This document shows positions 49,008-60,996 of a stretch of DNA of 64,000 nucleotides, piece after piece; within the stretch, counting starts at the first letter, position 1; every line of letters starts with the position of its first letter. The stretch comes from Phaseolus vulgaris (lineage: Eukaryota > Streptophyta > Magnoliopsida > Fabales > Fabaceae). Under the pieces are notes generated by a model. It saw only the letters and a list, made by a program, of their open reading frames with translations. It was not told the DNA's origin and did not search any database. Position numbers and translations under genes: made by a program. The stretch is taken from positions 11,478,181-11,542,180 of the forward strand of contig NC_023753.2 in NCBI RefSeq assembly GCF_000499845.2, in the 5' to 3' direction.

Positions 49008-52000
49008 ATGGATCGGAGTTGGATTAATACACCACGAATAAGTGATACTTACGAAAAAGGGGTGGAAGAATTCATACAATTCGCAGAACATAATGTCGTT
49101 AGTTGTAATAATGGAGTAAGGATAAGGTGTCCTTGTGTCAATTGTTTGAATGGAAGGATATTAAGTGTTTCCGAAATTAGAGAACATCTTTTGTGTGATG
49201 GATTTTTTTGAAAAGTTATACAACATGGACGTGGCATGGTGAATTGTTAGACTTGCCAAGTGTGCGCGGAGCTTCGGAGGAAGTTCATTTCTCAATGGAT
49301 GATAGATTAGAAAACATGATTCGTGATGTGGGAACAGAATCTTTTGCTAATGCAGTTTTTGAAAATATGTCTAATGATGCAGAGACTCCTTTGTATCCTG
49401 GTTCAACTGAATTCACATGATTATCAGCAGTGTTAAGATTGATGAATTTAAAGGCAATGAATGGATGGACCGACAAAAGTTTTACAGAATTGCTTCAATT
49501 GCTTAAGGACATGCTTCGAGAAGGAAATACCTTGCCCAATCGAAATTATGAGGCAAAAAAAATACTTTGTCCAATGGGTATGGAGTACAGAAAAATACAT
49601 TCATGTCCTAACGATTGTATTTTATATAGAAATGAGTATGAAGATTTAAGAACATGTCCCAGATGTGGCTTGTCACGTTATAAAGTTAAAATTGGTCAGA
49701 ATGATGAAATTGATGAATTCACAAAGGAAGGTCCTCCTGCTAAGGTTGTTTGGTATCTTCCTATAATTCCAAGGCTTTAGCGTTTGTTCGCAAATGCAGA
49801 TGACACTAAAAACCTTAGGTGGCATGTAGATAATAGAAAATGTGATGGACTACTTCGTCATCCTGCTGATTCTTTGCAGTGGAAGAATATTGATAAAGAA
49901 TTTCCTGAATTTGGAAAAGAATCAAGAAACTTAAGACTTGGATTGGCAACTGATGGAATGAATCCCTTTGGAAATTTAAGTAGTAATCATAGTTCATGGT
50001 CCGTTTTGTTAGTGATTTACAACTTACCTCCTGCTTTGTGTATGAAGCGCAAATACATGATGTTATCTATGATGATCTCTGGTCCAAAACAACCTGGAAA
50101 TGACATAGATGTTTATCTTAATCCATTGATTGAAGATTTGAAATTATTGTGGAACGAAGGGGTTGATGTGTTTGACGCGTTTAACAATGAATCTTTCCGA
50201 TTGCATGCGATGTTGTTTTGTACTATCAATGACTTCCCTGCATATGAGAACTTGTCAGGTTATAGTGTGAAAGGCCATAGAGCATGTCCAATATGTCAAG
50301 ACAAGACATCTTATGAGCAGTTGAAACATGGAAGAAAAACCGTGTATCTTGGGCATCATAGATTTCTAAAGAAATATCATCTGTATCGTAAATTGAAAAA
50401 AGCTTTTAACAGATACCAAGAACATGACATTTGTCCCACTCCCTTAAGTGGTGTTGAAATTTATGAAAAAATAAAAAATGTTAATGTGACTTTTGGAAAA
50501 ATGAAGAAGAAGCAAACTGTGAATGAAATATGGAAGAAGAGATCAATCTTTTTTGATCTTTCGTATTGGTGTAAGTTAGATGTTAGACACTGTCTAGATG
50601 TAATGCACGTAGAAAAGAATGTGTTTGACAGTCTAATAGGAACACTTCTGAACATTAAAGGCAAAACAAAGGATGGTGTGAATGCACGTCTGGATTTGAT
50701 TGAGATGAATATACGAGAGGAATTGACACCGAGAGAAGTTGGTAAACGTACATACTTGCCTGCAGCGTGTTACACTTTGTCAAAGAAAGAGAAAACAAGT
50801 TTTTGTGAATTTCTTAAAGGTGTTAAGGTACCACAAGGCTACTCTTCAAATGTGAAGAGTCTTGTATCTATGAATGATTTGAAACTAATTGGCTTAAAGT
50901 CACATGATTGTCACGTTCTAATGCAACAATTACTACCGATGGCTATTCGAGGAATCTTGCCCAAAAATGTTAGGCATACAATCACTCGACTATGTTCATT
51001 TTTCAATTCCATGTGTAGTAAAGAGATTGACACTCTGAAGTTGGATGAACTTGAAGAAGAAATAATTGTTATCTTGTGTCAACTCAAGATGTTTTTTCCT
51101 CCATCTTTTTTTGATATTATGGTACACTTGGTTGTTCATCTTGTAAGAGAAATCAGATTGTGTGGGCCAGTTTATATGCGACGGATGTATCCAGTTGAAC
51201 GATACATGAAGATTTTGAAGGGATATGTGAAGAATCAATGTCGTCCAGAAGCTTCCATTATTGAAAGATACATTTCAGAAGAATCTATTGAGTTTTGTTC
51301 TGAGTACATGTCAAAAGCCAAATGTATAGGAGTTCCTGAAAAAGGTTGGCACTCTCGTAGATTCATAAGTAAATCTTCAAAAGGTGTACATGTCATAAGC
51401 AAATCTAGAGAAGAGGTTCTGCAAGCACACTTGTATATCTTGAATAACACTGATTAGGTGTTACCATACTTAGATATACGCAAAGACATTGTGAAATATA
51501 AAAATCCAAGACAATCAGAAAAATGGGTGTTAATTGAGCATAACAAAACTTTCATGTCATGGTTTAAGCAACAAATAATGAATGATCCATCAGCATCTGA
51601 AACATTAACATGACTTGCAAACGGTCTCAAATTTGATGTTTTATGTTGTTCTGGCTATGAAGTAAATGGTTGTTTGTTTTACACAAAGTCTCGAGATGAT
51701 AGGAGTACAGTGCAAAATAGCGGAGTCACTTTGGAGGCTGAGTCTATGCAGTTTTCAACTGCAAATGATCAAAATCTTGTTGTGGGATCAATGCCTTATT
51801 ATGGTGTCATAGTAGAGATTTGGGAAGTTAATTATACCAAGTTTACTGTACCTGTTTTCAAATGCAAGTGGGTTGACAATAAGATTGGTGTCAAAGTTGA
51901 TGAATCAGGAATGACTTTGGTTGAGTTTCGAAAGATAGGTTATCATGACGAAGCATTTATAATGGCACATCAAGCTTCCCAAGTTTTCTATATCCAAGAT

Positions 52001-52196
52001 CCTACTTCTGACCACTGATCTGTTGCGCTACATGGAAAAAAACAACATAATGACCCAGAAGATACAAACAATGACATTTGTGAGATTGAATCACTTACAA
52101 GAGCGACCATCAATAAAGAGTACGAGGATGTTGTTGATTTTGTACATGCAACTCGAAATGATCATGATGAAGGAATATATATTTGTATGTACATGT
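49008..52196 (+). pseudogene. CACTA-C TNPD-like transposase
   Basis: ATG at 49008 (MDRSWINTPRISDTYEKG) opens the transposase-associated domain with RCPCVNCLNGRI. A frameshift at a T run (about 49203-49210) and stops near 49418 and 49778 break the N-terminal third. The long open part 49784-51457 (557 codons) holds the TNP2 core: YNLPPALCMKRKYMMLSMMI, FCTINDFPAYENLSGYSVKG, CPICQDKTSYEQLKHGRKT and LDVMHVEKNVFDSLIGTLL. The DUF4218-like region follows: GLKSHDCHVLMQQLLPMAIR and FFPPSFFDIMVHLVVHL. After a stop at 51455-51457, the DUF4216-like C-terminus at 51470-52018 has CKWVDNKIGVKVDESG and VEFRKIGY. The role is cut-and-paste transposition; in this copy the frame is broken at least five times. Confidence 0.9.
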
Positions 52197-52281
52197 GATT
52201 CATGTTTAGTTTTACAATATATTTCATTTTAATTATATTTCATATTCTTGATGCTTATCATATTTGTTTGATAACAGGAAC

Positions 52282-55171
52282 ATGGCAGATGATAAAGTTT
52301 CTCGTTCAAAAACTGGTAGAGGACCTACAAGATTAAAGAATATGTTTAAGAAGATAAATAAAGATGACAAAATACCTTTGTCTATTGATATTCACAATGG
52401 TGTGGCCACTGGGCAATATCCAAAGAAATATAAGAGTTATCTCGGAGTACTGTCTCGTGAAAGGATCTCTATCTTAACCCAGTCCTGGGATCACGTGACT
52501 GACCACGAGAAAAACATGATTTGGCAAGATATTTTGGTATGTAACTGTTTTTACTTTGCTCAATCTAAAGTTCTTTTATACTTTGTTTTTGTTTATGAAC
52601 TAATTCTTTCAAACAATGTAGAGCATTACAAGATCCCGAATGTGGAAACCTTGAAAGCGAAGGTTCTTTCAGATGTGGGTGTCAAGTTTCGTCAGTTCAA
52701 ATCAAAATTGACAACAGATTATATATATGGGGAAAGGAAAGAAGAAAATCCTTGTGCAAAATATGCATCCATTGATGAAGAAACTTGGCAGCAGTTTGTG
52801 AATATTCGACAAACTGAAAAATGGCAGGTTAATATCACTTTTATATTTGAATATAGTTTATATTAACGTATTACTAAATTTTGAGTGTTATGATAGGAGG
52901 TTCGGAACAAAGCAAAAGTCAATCAGGCACATAATGATACCCCACACTTATTGTCTCGTGGTGGTTATAAGTTGGTAGAGCAGAAGATGCTTGAAGAAAA
53001 TATTAAAGCACGTTCTACTTCCATTGAGGAAATGACTAGTGTAGATTCTTTAAGACCTCCATCCCCACCACTCCGACATGAGATGTGGAAGGGTGCCCGT
53101 ATAAACCCATTAGGGACATGGAGTTCTAAGTCTACAGAACAAACAGTTGAACGCATTGTAAGAAATATGTTTTCTATGTGTTATTTTAAATTCAATGTGT
53201 TGAAGTTTGACAATTTCTTTTCATTTGTTTTAGGATTCTCTTAATGAGCAATCAACACAGGGGACTTTTAAACCATGTGGTCGCAATGATATTCTTAATG
53301 TTGCTCTCGGACGACCTGAACACCCTGGATGTGTTCGTGTAGCTGGATATGGGGTTGGGATTCGGTCATACTTTGGACCTCCATCACACAGCAAGGAACA
53401 ATTGTCCAATGAATCTAGCCAAGAGTATTTACTACAACTACGTGAGCAGTTAAAGGCTGAGGTAACTCAAGAGCTTAAAGAAAGCTTCATGGAGGAGTTT
53501 AGTTCACGAATGGAAATGGAGTTCAAAAAGCGGTGGGAGGGTTTAAGACTGTCACAGCAACCACCTATTATGGTAGAAGATGAACCACCTCCACCTCCTA
53601 TTAAGAAAGTCAGCACTAAAGGGAGTTGTTAAGCAGTTGATCTATCAGGGGATGACTTTGGCTCAACTAGCCAATGCGAATTATATGTTGAGTGTAATTC
53701 TTTGACCCGACTCGTTGCCTTGGGTAAGTGTTATGAAGGGGTCACAATGTTACACAATATGCCTCTTCCTTCTAATTTCATGAAGGTCACGATGGAGAAG
53801 GTCCTTTATAGTGATCTTGGAGTTCCTGTGCCGACATCAGAGGTCACAATTGTAGCAAAGGCATTACATACTTTTGTTGCCTGGCCTAGACATCTCGTCA
53901 GACCTATAGACTCTATGGTATATCTTTGCACTAATACTAATAGAATTATATATCATATATATTACATTCTAACTAATTTAAGTATTTGTTTGTTTTGATG
54001 AGTAGCAGGAACCTAAGACAAATTTGACTCTGGAAAAGAAGAAAATAGTCTCCATTGATGATCCTCTGGCGGCATAGGTGGAAGTTGCTACAGCTTTAGA
54101 TACAACCGTCTTAGAGGTTCCATGGGACGCCAATGTTTTTGGAAGGCATAGTAATCTACCGTTGTACGTTCACATGTCTGATTTGTTGGACCTTCTGGAG
54201 ATCAAGAGATTAACATAACAATTCTGCAATTATGGATGATGTAAGTTCAAATTTTAAAATCTTTATACTTTTGATTTATTAAATATATTAGTACTAACTT
54301 ATTGAAATTTAGGTATCTTTCTGGATTATGCTTTGATGAGGGGAAACACAATATATATGGGTTTTTAGACCCTCAAATCACTCAATCAATTGGAAACAAG
54401 AAGTCGGAAACACAAACATACATCACCATTGCCTTAAAGAATGGTGGAAAACACATTTATTTTGCTCCGTACATACATGAGTAAGTTCTTATTTATTAAA
54501 TAATTTTTAATAAATTATTGAAATAAGAGAAATTAATTAACTGATTTGTTATACATGCGTCATTGGCAACTATTGATCATATTTGTTCAAGATCATACCG
54601 CTACATGATTTTGCTCCTTGCATAAAAAACCTCCTGCCTATTTTAAAAACATTATAGATAGGTACGACAGTTTCATTTAACATTTATTATTACTTATATA
54701 TTATATAATGTTATGTATTCTAACATGAAATCTTATTATTTTAGTGCTTACTCTGGATATAATATGTTGTGTGGGAGGAGAACTTCAAACGCACAAAAAC
54801 TCACTTGGATGTACCTTAAGGTATTTAAAGTATATTTGATCACTTAATTTAATGTGTTTCACTCATTCATTTAATACATTTATTTTCACATGCAGTCCAA
54901 CAGGCAACTTGAAAATTATGAGTGCGGTTATTATGTTATGCAGTGGATGTTGACTATTTTGCAAGCTTAAATTAAGAAAGGTTGGGATAAGGTAATACCT
55001 CAATACAATAAACACTTTAAAATTTGAGATTTATTATTCATGCACTAATTCAAAAAATCTCAAATGTCACAGTTCTTCAACGACCAACACCCGTTAGATT
55101 TAGAAGCATTGGAGTATGTGAGAACAACATGGTCAAAGTATTTTGTAACCATGTATAACACTCTAGTATAG
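52282..55171 (+). pseudogene. CACTA-C second gene: Ptta-like and Ulp1-like cysteine protease
   Basis: ATG at 52282 follows the acceptor TTGATAACAG by a few bases. Exons inferred: 52282-52539 (GRGPTRLKNMFKK, LSIDIHNGVATGQ), about 52620-52827 (EENPCAKYASIDEETWQQF), about 52897-53158 (LSRGGYKLVEQKMLEEN), 53233-53917 (acidic coiled coil EVTQELKESFMEEF, then PPPPPIKK, a stop at 53630-53632, then VPTSEVTIVAKALHTFVAWP). C-terminal exons form a Ulp1/SUMO-protease-like region: YGFLDPQITQSIG (54356), HWQLLII (about 54561, presumed catalytic His), FCSLHKKPP, and YECGYYVMQWM (about 54918, presumed catalytic Cys). The end is at 55171. Further stops at about 54076 and 54217 disable it. Such fusions are known in plant CACTA elements. 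Confidence 0.85.
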
Positions 55172-56230
55172 ATAAATTACAATGACAATTTTTTTCATAT
55201 ATTAGCAAAACTTTTTTGTATAATGTTATAATTTGTTGTATGTAATTTGTATATTTAAATTATGATTTGAAATGTTTTTATTTTCTGGAATTGAAAATTT
55301 TATGCAGGTTTGAGATTTCTTAAAAAACAAATAATTTTTTTTAAAGCACTACATATAACGACGGTTCCTCTGGGAACCGTCCTTAAAAGTCCCTTATTTT
55401 TTTAAAAAAAATAAAAAATTAACAAGTCACCTTTAACGACGGTTCCAACAACCGTCGTTATAAGTAAGGGTTTTAACGACGATTCTAGAACCGTCGTGAA
55501 AAACCCACACCTTTTAACGACACCCGAAATAACGACGGTTCTGGAACCGTCTTTAAATGTTGATTTTAACCGTCGTTAATCTACCTTTTTGTACTAGTGA
55601 AATTATATAAATTGAATTTTGTTATATTCTTACCCTCCCCCGATAGGCTGAATCAAAGGGCGATCACCAGCTGAGAGGACCTCGTCCTCTAAGTTATTTG
55701 TTGCAGAAGCTGAGTGCGTCCCTCCAAGATTTGTATATGGGGATGGTGTAATATCTGGTGGGGTTGATGCATTAGAACCAACACGTGGAGATGGTGTTGA
55801 TGCAATAACATTTTGTACTGGTGGGGTGGATTGGGTAGCATTTGTTACTGGTGGGGTAGATCCATGAGTTGAAGAAGAAATAGGTGTATTGGGTTGACTG
55901 GATGATGGATTTTGGTTGTTAAATCGTGATAACAATTTTATCACATAATTTTTTTCCCCTTTTTTTGGTTGTTACTCGGTGATGGTTGATCAGAACCTCC
56001 TGATGACATCTATATATATGGCATGAAATGATAATGAAGGTTATATAAGTTTATCAATGGAGAAAAATATGCTGAATATAGTTTAATAAAAAAATTGAAA
56101 TAAACAAGCAGAAAGTTCATCAGCAAACATAAACCTCAAATTAACTGGAGTAATAAACAATATGTTAACAACAACAGTACAATACAAGTTCCTACAATAG
56201 ATATTATTTGTTAACATTGGCTTCCTAAGT

Positions 56231-59200
56231 CTATTCAGAGCTAGAGATGTCAAAGTCATCTCCATATTCATCTTCACTTTCTCCCTCTTCATTGTCTTCT
56301 TCCCATTCATTTGTTTCTTCATCTATCTGATCTTCAAATGATGATACATTGTTTATGTCCACTTCTTCAAGTTGGGCCTCTAAATCTTGTAATCCTGAAA
56401 CCCTTTCAAGTTCAATAACTTCATTAACATGTGATATTTCATCAACTTGATATTACACTTCAACTTCTACATCATTAGAATCTATACGACCTCTGGGCTT
56501 CATTTTGATTGCAACACACCAGCCACGTTTGTCTTTGCGTGATGTTGCATATGGTATATAATAAACTTGTCGAACATTATGTGAAATGATAAAAGGATCA
56601 AATGCAACATATCTTCTATCCATTCGAATATCCAAAATACCATATCTGGAATCCACTCGTGTACCTCTTGTTGATGGATCAAACCAATTACAGTAAAATA
56701 ATACAACTTTGTTATCTAAGGTCGAAGAATTGTACTCCACCTCATATATGTGTTGAATCACACCATATAAATCATCCTCACCTCCTTCTGTAAGACCCTT
56801 TACATGGACCCCACTATTTATTGTTTTCTTTCCCTCGCTCCATGCATGAGTGTGGAATTTGTACCCATTCACAAAGAATGTCTGCCACTCTTTTACACAC
56901 CTTAAAGGACCAAGTGATAAATCTCTTAAGTGTTGGTTCTTCACATTTAAAGGGTCTTTATGAACCTATAAATATATAAATGTAATTATTTTTTTAATGA
57001 AATGGTTAAAGAAGTCAACAAAAAGTAAATTATAGAATTTGTTGATACATACTTGTGTCCTAAACCACAAAGGGAAATCTGTATGTATACGAGCCGAAGC
57101 ATGTGATTCGGAAATTTCATTACATCGTAAGAAAGAGCTATGAATATATAGGTGTGAATGCATTTGGTTAACGATAACTTAATGAATGAATAACAATGTT
57201 TTAAAAGAATATCTTGCATGAGGCTTACTTAAGGTATGGTTTAACTTCATTACAGTTGATCAAAATATGAACATGAGCTGAGCTCAATTCTTCATCAGTT
57301 AACCAACGGGTGATCTCCCTCCCAGAATGACGTCCAGGTTGGTCAAATACAGATAAGATTGATGGAAGCCTTTCACTTTCAATGTCCACTTCATTTCTAC
57401 AATGTTGTGGTCTTAACATGAAGTTGTTGAAATAATGTGAACAAAAGTGAGTTGTCTCACAATGCAAATAAGATGCACAAATAGATCCTTCTACCCTAGC
57501 CTTATTCTTCATTGATCGTTTAGCATATCCCATGAATCTATAATCAAATAAATATGTTATGATTGATAGTTATACTTCACATTAAATAAAGACTAATAAC
57601 TCTTATTATTACCTTTCAAATTGGTACATCCACCTATAATGGACAGGTCCACTAAGTTTGGCTTCATATGCTAGATGGATAGGGAGATGTTCCATACAAT
57701 CAAAAAATGTCGGGGGAAATATCTTTTCCAACTTACAAAGAATTATTGGAATGTTTTGTTCCATCCTAATAAGATCATCCTGTTTTAGTGTTGTAGAACA
57801 CAAATCTTTGAAAAAATGACTTACCTCAATAATGGGATTTAGAACATGAGTTGGTAACAAACTAAATGCTATGGGATGTAGGCATTCCATGAATACATGA
57901 CAATCATGGCTTTTCATCCCAAGCACCCTTCCCTTGTTCACATCAGCACATCTAGCCAAATTTGAAGAATATCCGTTAGGCATCCTAAGATCTTTTAACC
58001 ATTGACACACATGTTTAATTTCCTCTGTTGCAAGTGTGTAGTTTTCTTTTGGCTTCAACATCTTTCCATTAGGATGTGACTTCAGTTCCAAGTCTCTTCA
58101 GCTACAATACAAACTTAAGTCCATTTGTGCTTTGTCATTGTCCTTTGTCTTCCCAATCACATTCATGATAGTATTAAAAATGTTATCGAAGAAGTTTCTT
58201 TCAATATGAATAACATCAAGATTATGTCTTCATATATTGTGTTTTCAGTATGGAAGATCCCAAAAGATGCTTCTTTTTGTCCAGTTATGCCACTCCCTGT
58301 AACCATGTATTCTTTGCACACCACTTTCAGTTACTTTAGGATAAGTCTTTACTCTATTCCAAACTTGTGTAGGTTTGAACTTAGGTGGTGGAGGATCCAT
58401 GTCAACTTCCACCTTCTTGAACGCATTCTTGTTCCTCCTAAATGCATGATCATTCGGTAAAAATCTACAATGCGAGTCAAACCAAGAATTTTTTCCCCCA
58501 TGATGTAATCTAAATGCCTTTGAATGCTCCATGCAATGTGGGCATGCTAATTTACCATGAGTTCCCCAACCAGACAACATACCGTATGCAGGAAAATCAT
58601 TAATCGTCCACATTAACACTGCCCTCATCATGAAGTTCTCTTTCCTTGAAATGTCGTATGTTGGGACACCACTCCACAATTTCTTCAAATCGTCTATCAA
58701 GGGCTTTAAAAATACATCAAAACCAGCCTTTGGATTGAATGGGCCTGGTATGATACAACTAAAAAACATATAAGGTTTAGACATGCACATTTTGGGAGGA
58801 AGATTATACAGGGTCACAATTATTGGCCAACATGAATAGAGTGCATTTGATGCTTGCACATATGGATTAAAACCATCAGAGCATAAACTTAATCGCACAT
58901 TGCGTGCCTCCACAGAAAAATCGGGATATATTGTATCAAAGTGCTTCCAAGCCTCGCCATCACATGGATGACGCACCATTACTGCTTTTGTTGTCATAGT
59001 GCCATGTCATTTGTCCCGCAGTCTGTGTTGAAGCATACATTCTTTACAACCTTGGAATTATTGGAAAATAGAACATTGCCTTTACAAGAACTGGTTTTTT
59101 GTTACTTGCTCCAGTGTTCTGGTGAAAATACCTTGACTTGTGACAAAATTTGCATTCAAGCAACGCTCCATCATTTTTACCGTATTCGTTATCATAGAAG

Positions 59201-60996
59201 AGCATGCAACCATCCACACAACAATCAATCCTCTTAGCTTGTAATCCCAACTTTGACACTAGCCTTTTTGCATCATAATAACTTTTAGGCAAACCTATTT
59301 TGGTGGGTGTTGCATCCAAAATCATTTTTGAAATAAACTCTAAGCATTGGTCAAGAATATTCCAATTGGATTTGCAAGCTAATAGTCGGACACACATTGA
59401 TAATTTGGACTCAGATGCCCCTTCATACAATGGCGTATTTGCATCCAACAAAAGCTTATAAAATCTTTGAGTTTCTTCGTTCGGAGGCTCTTCCATGTTA
59501 TCTACATTTGGTACTCGGAATGACTCTTGTTGCCTAAGAGCATCATACACCATGTCTTCCATCACCCTAACTTGGTCATCTTGTGACTGATTACGTGCAC
59601 CTCTAGTTATTCCCAAAGCCATGCAATTATCATTATTATCCAAGTCACCTTCTACCATGTCTTCACCATGATCACTCCAAATCCAATAATTAGATTTGAA
59701 ACCATGTTTGTAGAGATGAACCTTCACAAGTCTTTGTTGAATCAAGTGTGTTCAGGCTTTGAAAAATCCAAATCCTTTGAAGTTTGATGGAAGGCTGGTT
59801 GTGCTTGCTGTTGCTGAGGTGTTTTAGAATAGGATCTGGGGTAGATTATCTGTGTAAATCCACTCTCATTTGAATCCAAAGCTTAAGCATTCTTAAACCT
59901 TTTAATTGAAAATGTTTTTCAAACTAAGTGAAAAACAACCTATTGTTTTGTCGAAACAACCGATTGTTTTATACTTAGGTGTTTCGAGAAAGGTTGAAAA
60001 TGTTTTTGATGGTTGACTTGCTGTCAAACCAAAACAACCGATTGAGCTTTTGGGACCATAACAGAAAATTGTTTTGTGTTTTTACTGAGCTTTAAATGAT
60101 TTTATAAATGAATACCCTCCAGTTTTAAATGCTTTGACCAGTCTTTGAAAGCAATAAATAGTTTGTTCAAATTATGTAACAAACAAGAACTGAGATTTAA
60201 TCAAAGAAAAACAAATTTGAGTTTTTCACTGATTTTGCTTTTGAAGAGTTGAAGATTGCTTTGATCAAGAGAGTGTGGAATAGGATTTTTAACTTGTATT
60301 GATTTCAGATCTTTCTGTAACAAGTGTAATCCTTTTGTACTGTGTGAAAACTTTGTATGTGAAGCTGAGAAGTGTTGTGTGCTCTTGAGGTTGTCAAGAT
60401 CAACATTCTTGGTAGTGTTTGTGCTGAGCCAAAGGAAGTGTGTGTCTTGAGGGGATCAAGGTCACTTCTTTGGTGGTGTTGTAAGTAATCTAGGTTTGAT
60501 TGCTTAGTGGATTCCCCGGTGGTTTCTAGGAAGACTGGATGTAGCTCTTGGTTTAAGAGTGAACTAGTATAAACTTGTGTGTGCAATCTCTCTATCCCTT
60601 GAACTCTTTAATTTCAGTTTATATTTGTGAACTGGTATAAACAACCGATTGTTTCTACGAAACAACCGATTGTTTTTCTGGTGCTGTGATAAATTGCTTT
60701 GTGTTTTTGGCAAACTGAATTCTGAATTAAGTTTTCTTAAAGGAATTTCATTTTAGACTAAAAAGGTTGCGAAAACCCTCTTTAAACCATTCACCCCCCG
60801 TCTAGTTTAAAGTCATACATTCTAACAGTCTTTCCTCCAAAATTCTTGTACAATCACACTTAGTACATGGACATCGTATTCCCCCATCATTCTGATAACA
60901 TTCTTGTTGGCAAGCTTTGGTTATAAACTCTTCCTCTATAACAACTATCATACATCCATCCACGATTTGATGGAAACTGATCCATGTTCTGTTCAT
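56231..60996 (-). pseudogene. CACTA-D TNPD-like transposase, split by a solo LTR
   Basis: Minus strand. The start is at 60996 (MNRTWISFHQIVDG) with CPCTKCDCTRIL of the transposase-associated domain. A solo LTR interrupts at 59735-60827. The frame resumes with LVKVHLYKHGFKSNYWIW (59730) and a long acidic linker. The TNP2 core in 59280-58245 includes ECKFCHKSRYF, YNLPPKMCMSKPYMFFSC, WTINDFPAYGMLSGWGTHGK and CPHCMEH. The DUF4218-like part (58091-57225) has MKSHDCHVFMECLHPIAF and FFDCMEHLPIHL, and the DUF4216-like part (56944-56453) has FYCNWFDPSTRGTRVDS. An acidic tail (EEGESEDEYGDDFD) ends at a stop at 56231. Breaks lie near 59040 and 58090-58245. It is a more distant TNPD type than A, B and C. 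Confidence 0.88.
59735..60827. repeat. Solo LTR-like insertion with AACCGATTGTTT repeats
   Basis: Starts TGTTGAATCAAGTG and ends CATTCTAACA, flanked by exact GTCTT duplications (59730-59734 and 60828-60832). The transposase protein homology continues on both sides. It contains at least four copies of AACAACCGATTGTTT-like motifs (about 59954, 60043, 60642, 60660) and ends in a CACCCCCCGTCTAG stretch like that of SIRE-type copia LTRs; that family call is tentative. 1093 bp, no coding region. Confidence 0.75.

Larger units (their letters stand above)
47874..55599 (+). mobile_element. CACTA-C, largest CACTA copy of the A/B type
   Basis: Starts CACTAGTACAAAATACTTC at 47874 and ends CTTTTTGTACTAGTG at 55599, flanked by AAA duplications (47871-47873, 55600-55602). 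Subterminal palindromes of AACGACGGTTC/GAACCGTCGTT lie at 47910-48110 and 55355-55585. They differ in sequence from those of A and B although the proteins are related, so C is a sister family. It carries a TNPD-like gene and a second gene with a Ulp1-like end. Length 7726 bp. It sits in an intron of the CACTA-D second gene. Several stops suggest it is no longer autonomous, but it is the least deleted copy. Confidence 0.94.
47160..56009 (-). pseudogene. CACTA-D second gene, Ptta/En/Spm-type, split by CACTA-C
   Basis: Minus strand. The start ATG is at 56009 (MSSGGSDQPSPSNNQKKG), directly after an acceptor-like ATATATAG. Exon 1 is rich in S, T and P (NPSSSQPNTPISSS) and ends GDRPLIQPIGGG at a GTAAGA donor near 55633. 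CACTA-C (47874-55599) lies in the following intron. Exon 2 starts after TTTGGTATTTAG (about 47831) with VITVTIKQQFSEP, then RKVTWRVEDEENVKKNFHTK (about 47575-47635), EWIDNNV and GGCLHTGESISVHEHA (about 47360-47400), and THIRKSTGDFVDDRSRQIH (47170-47230). This is the PF03004 pattern. In-frame stops and a frameshift near 47760 show decay. Confidence 0.78.
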
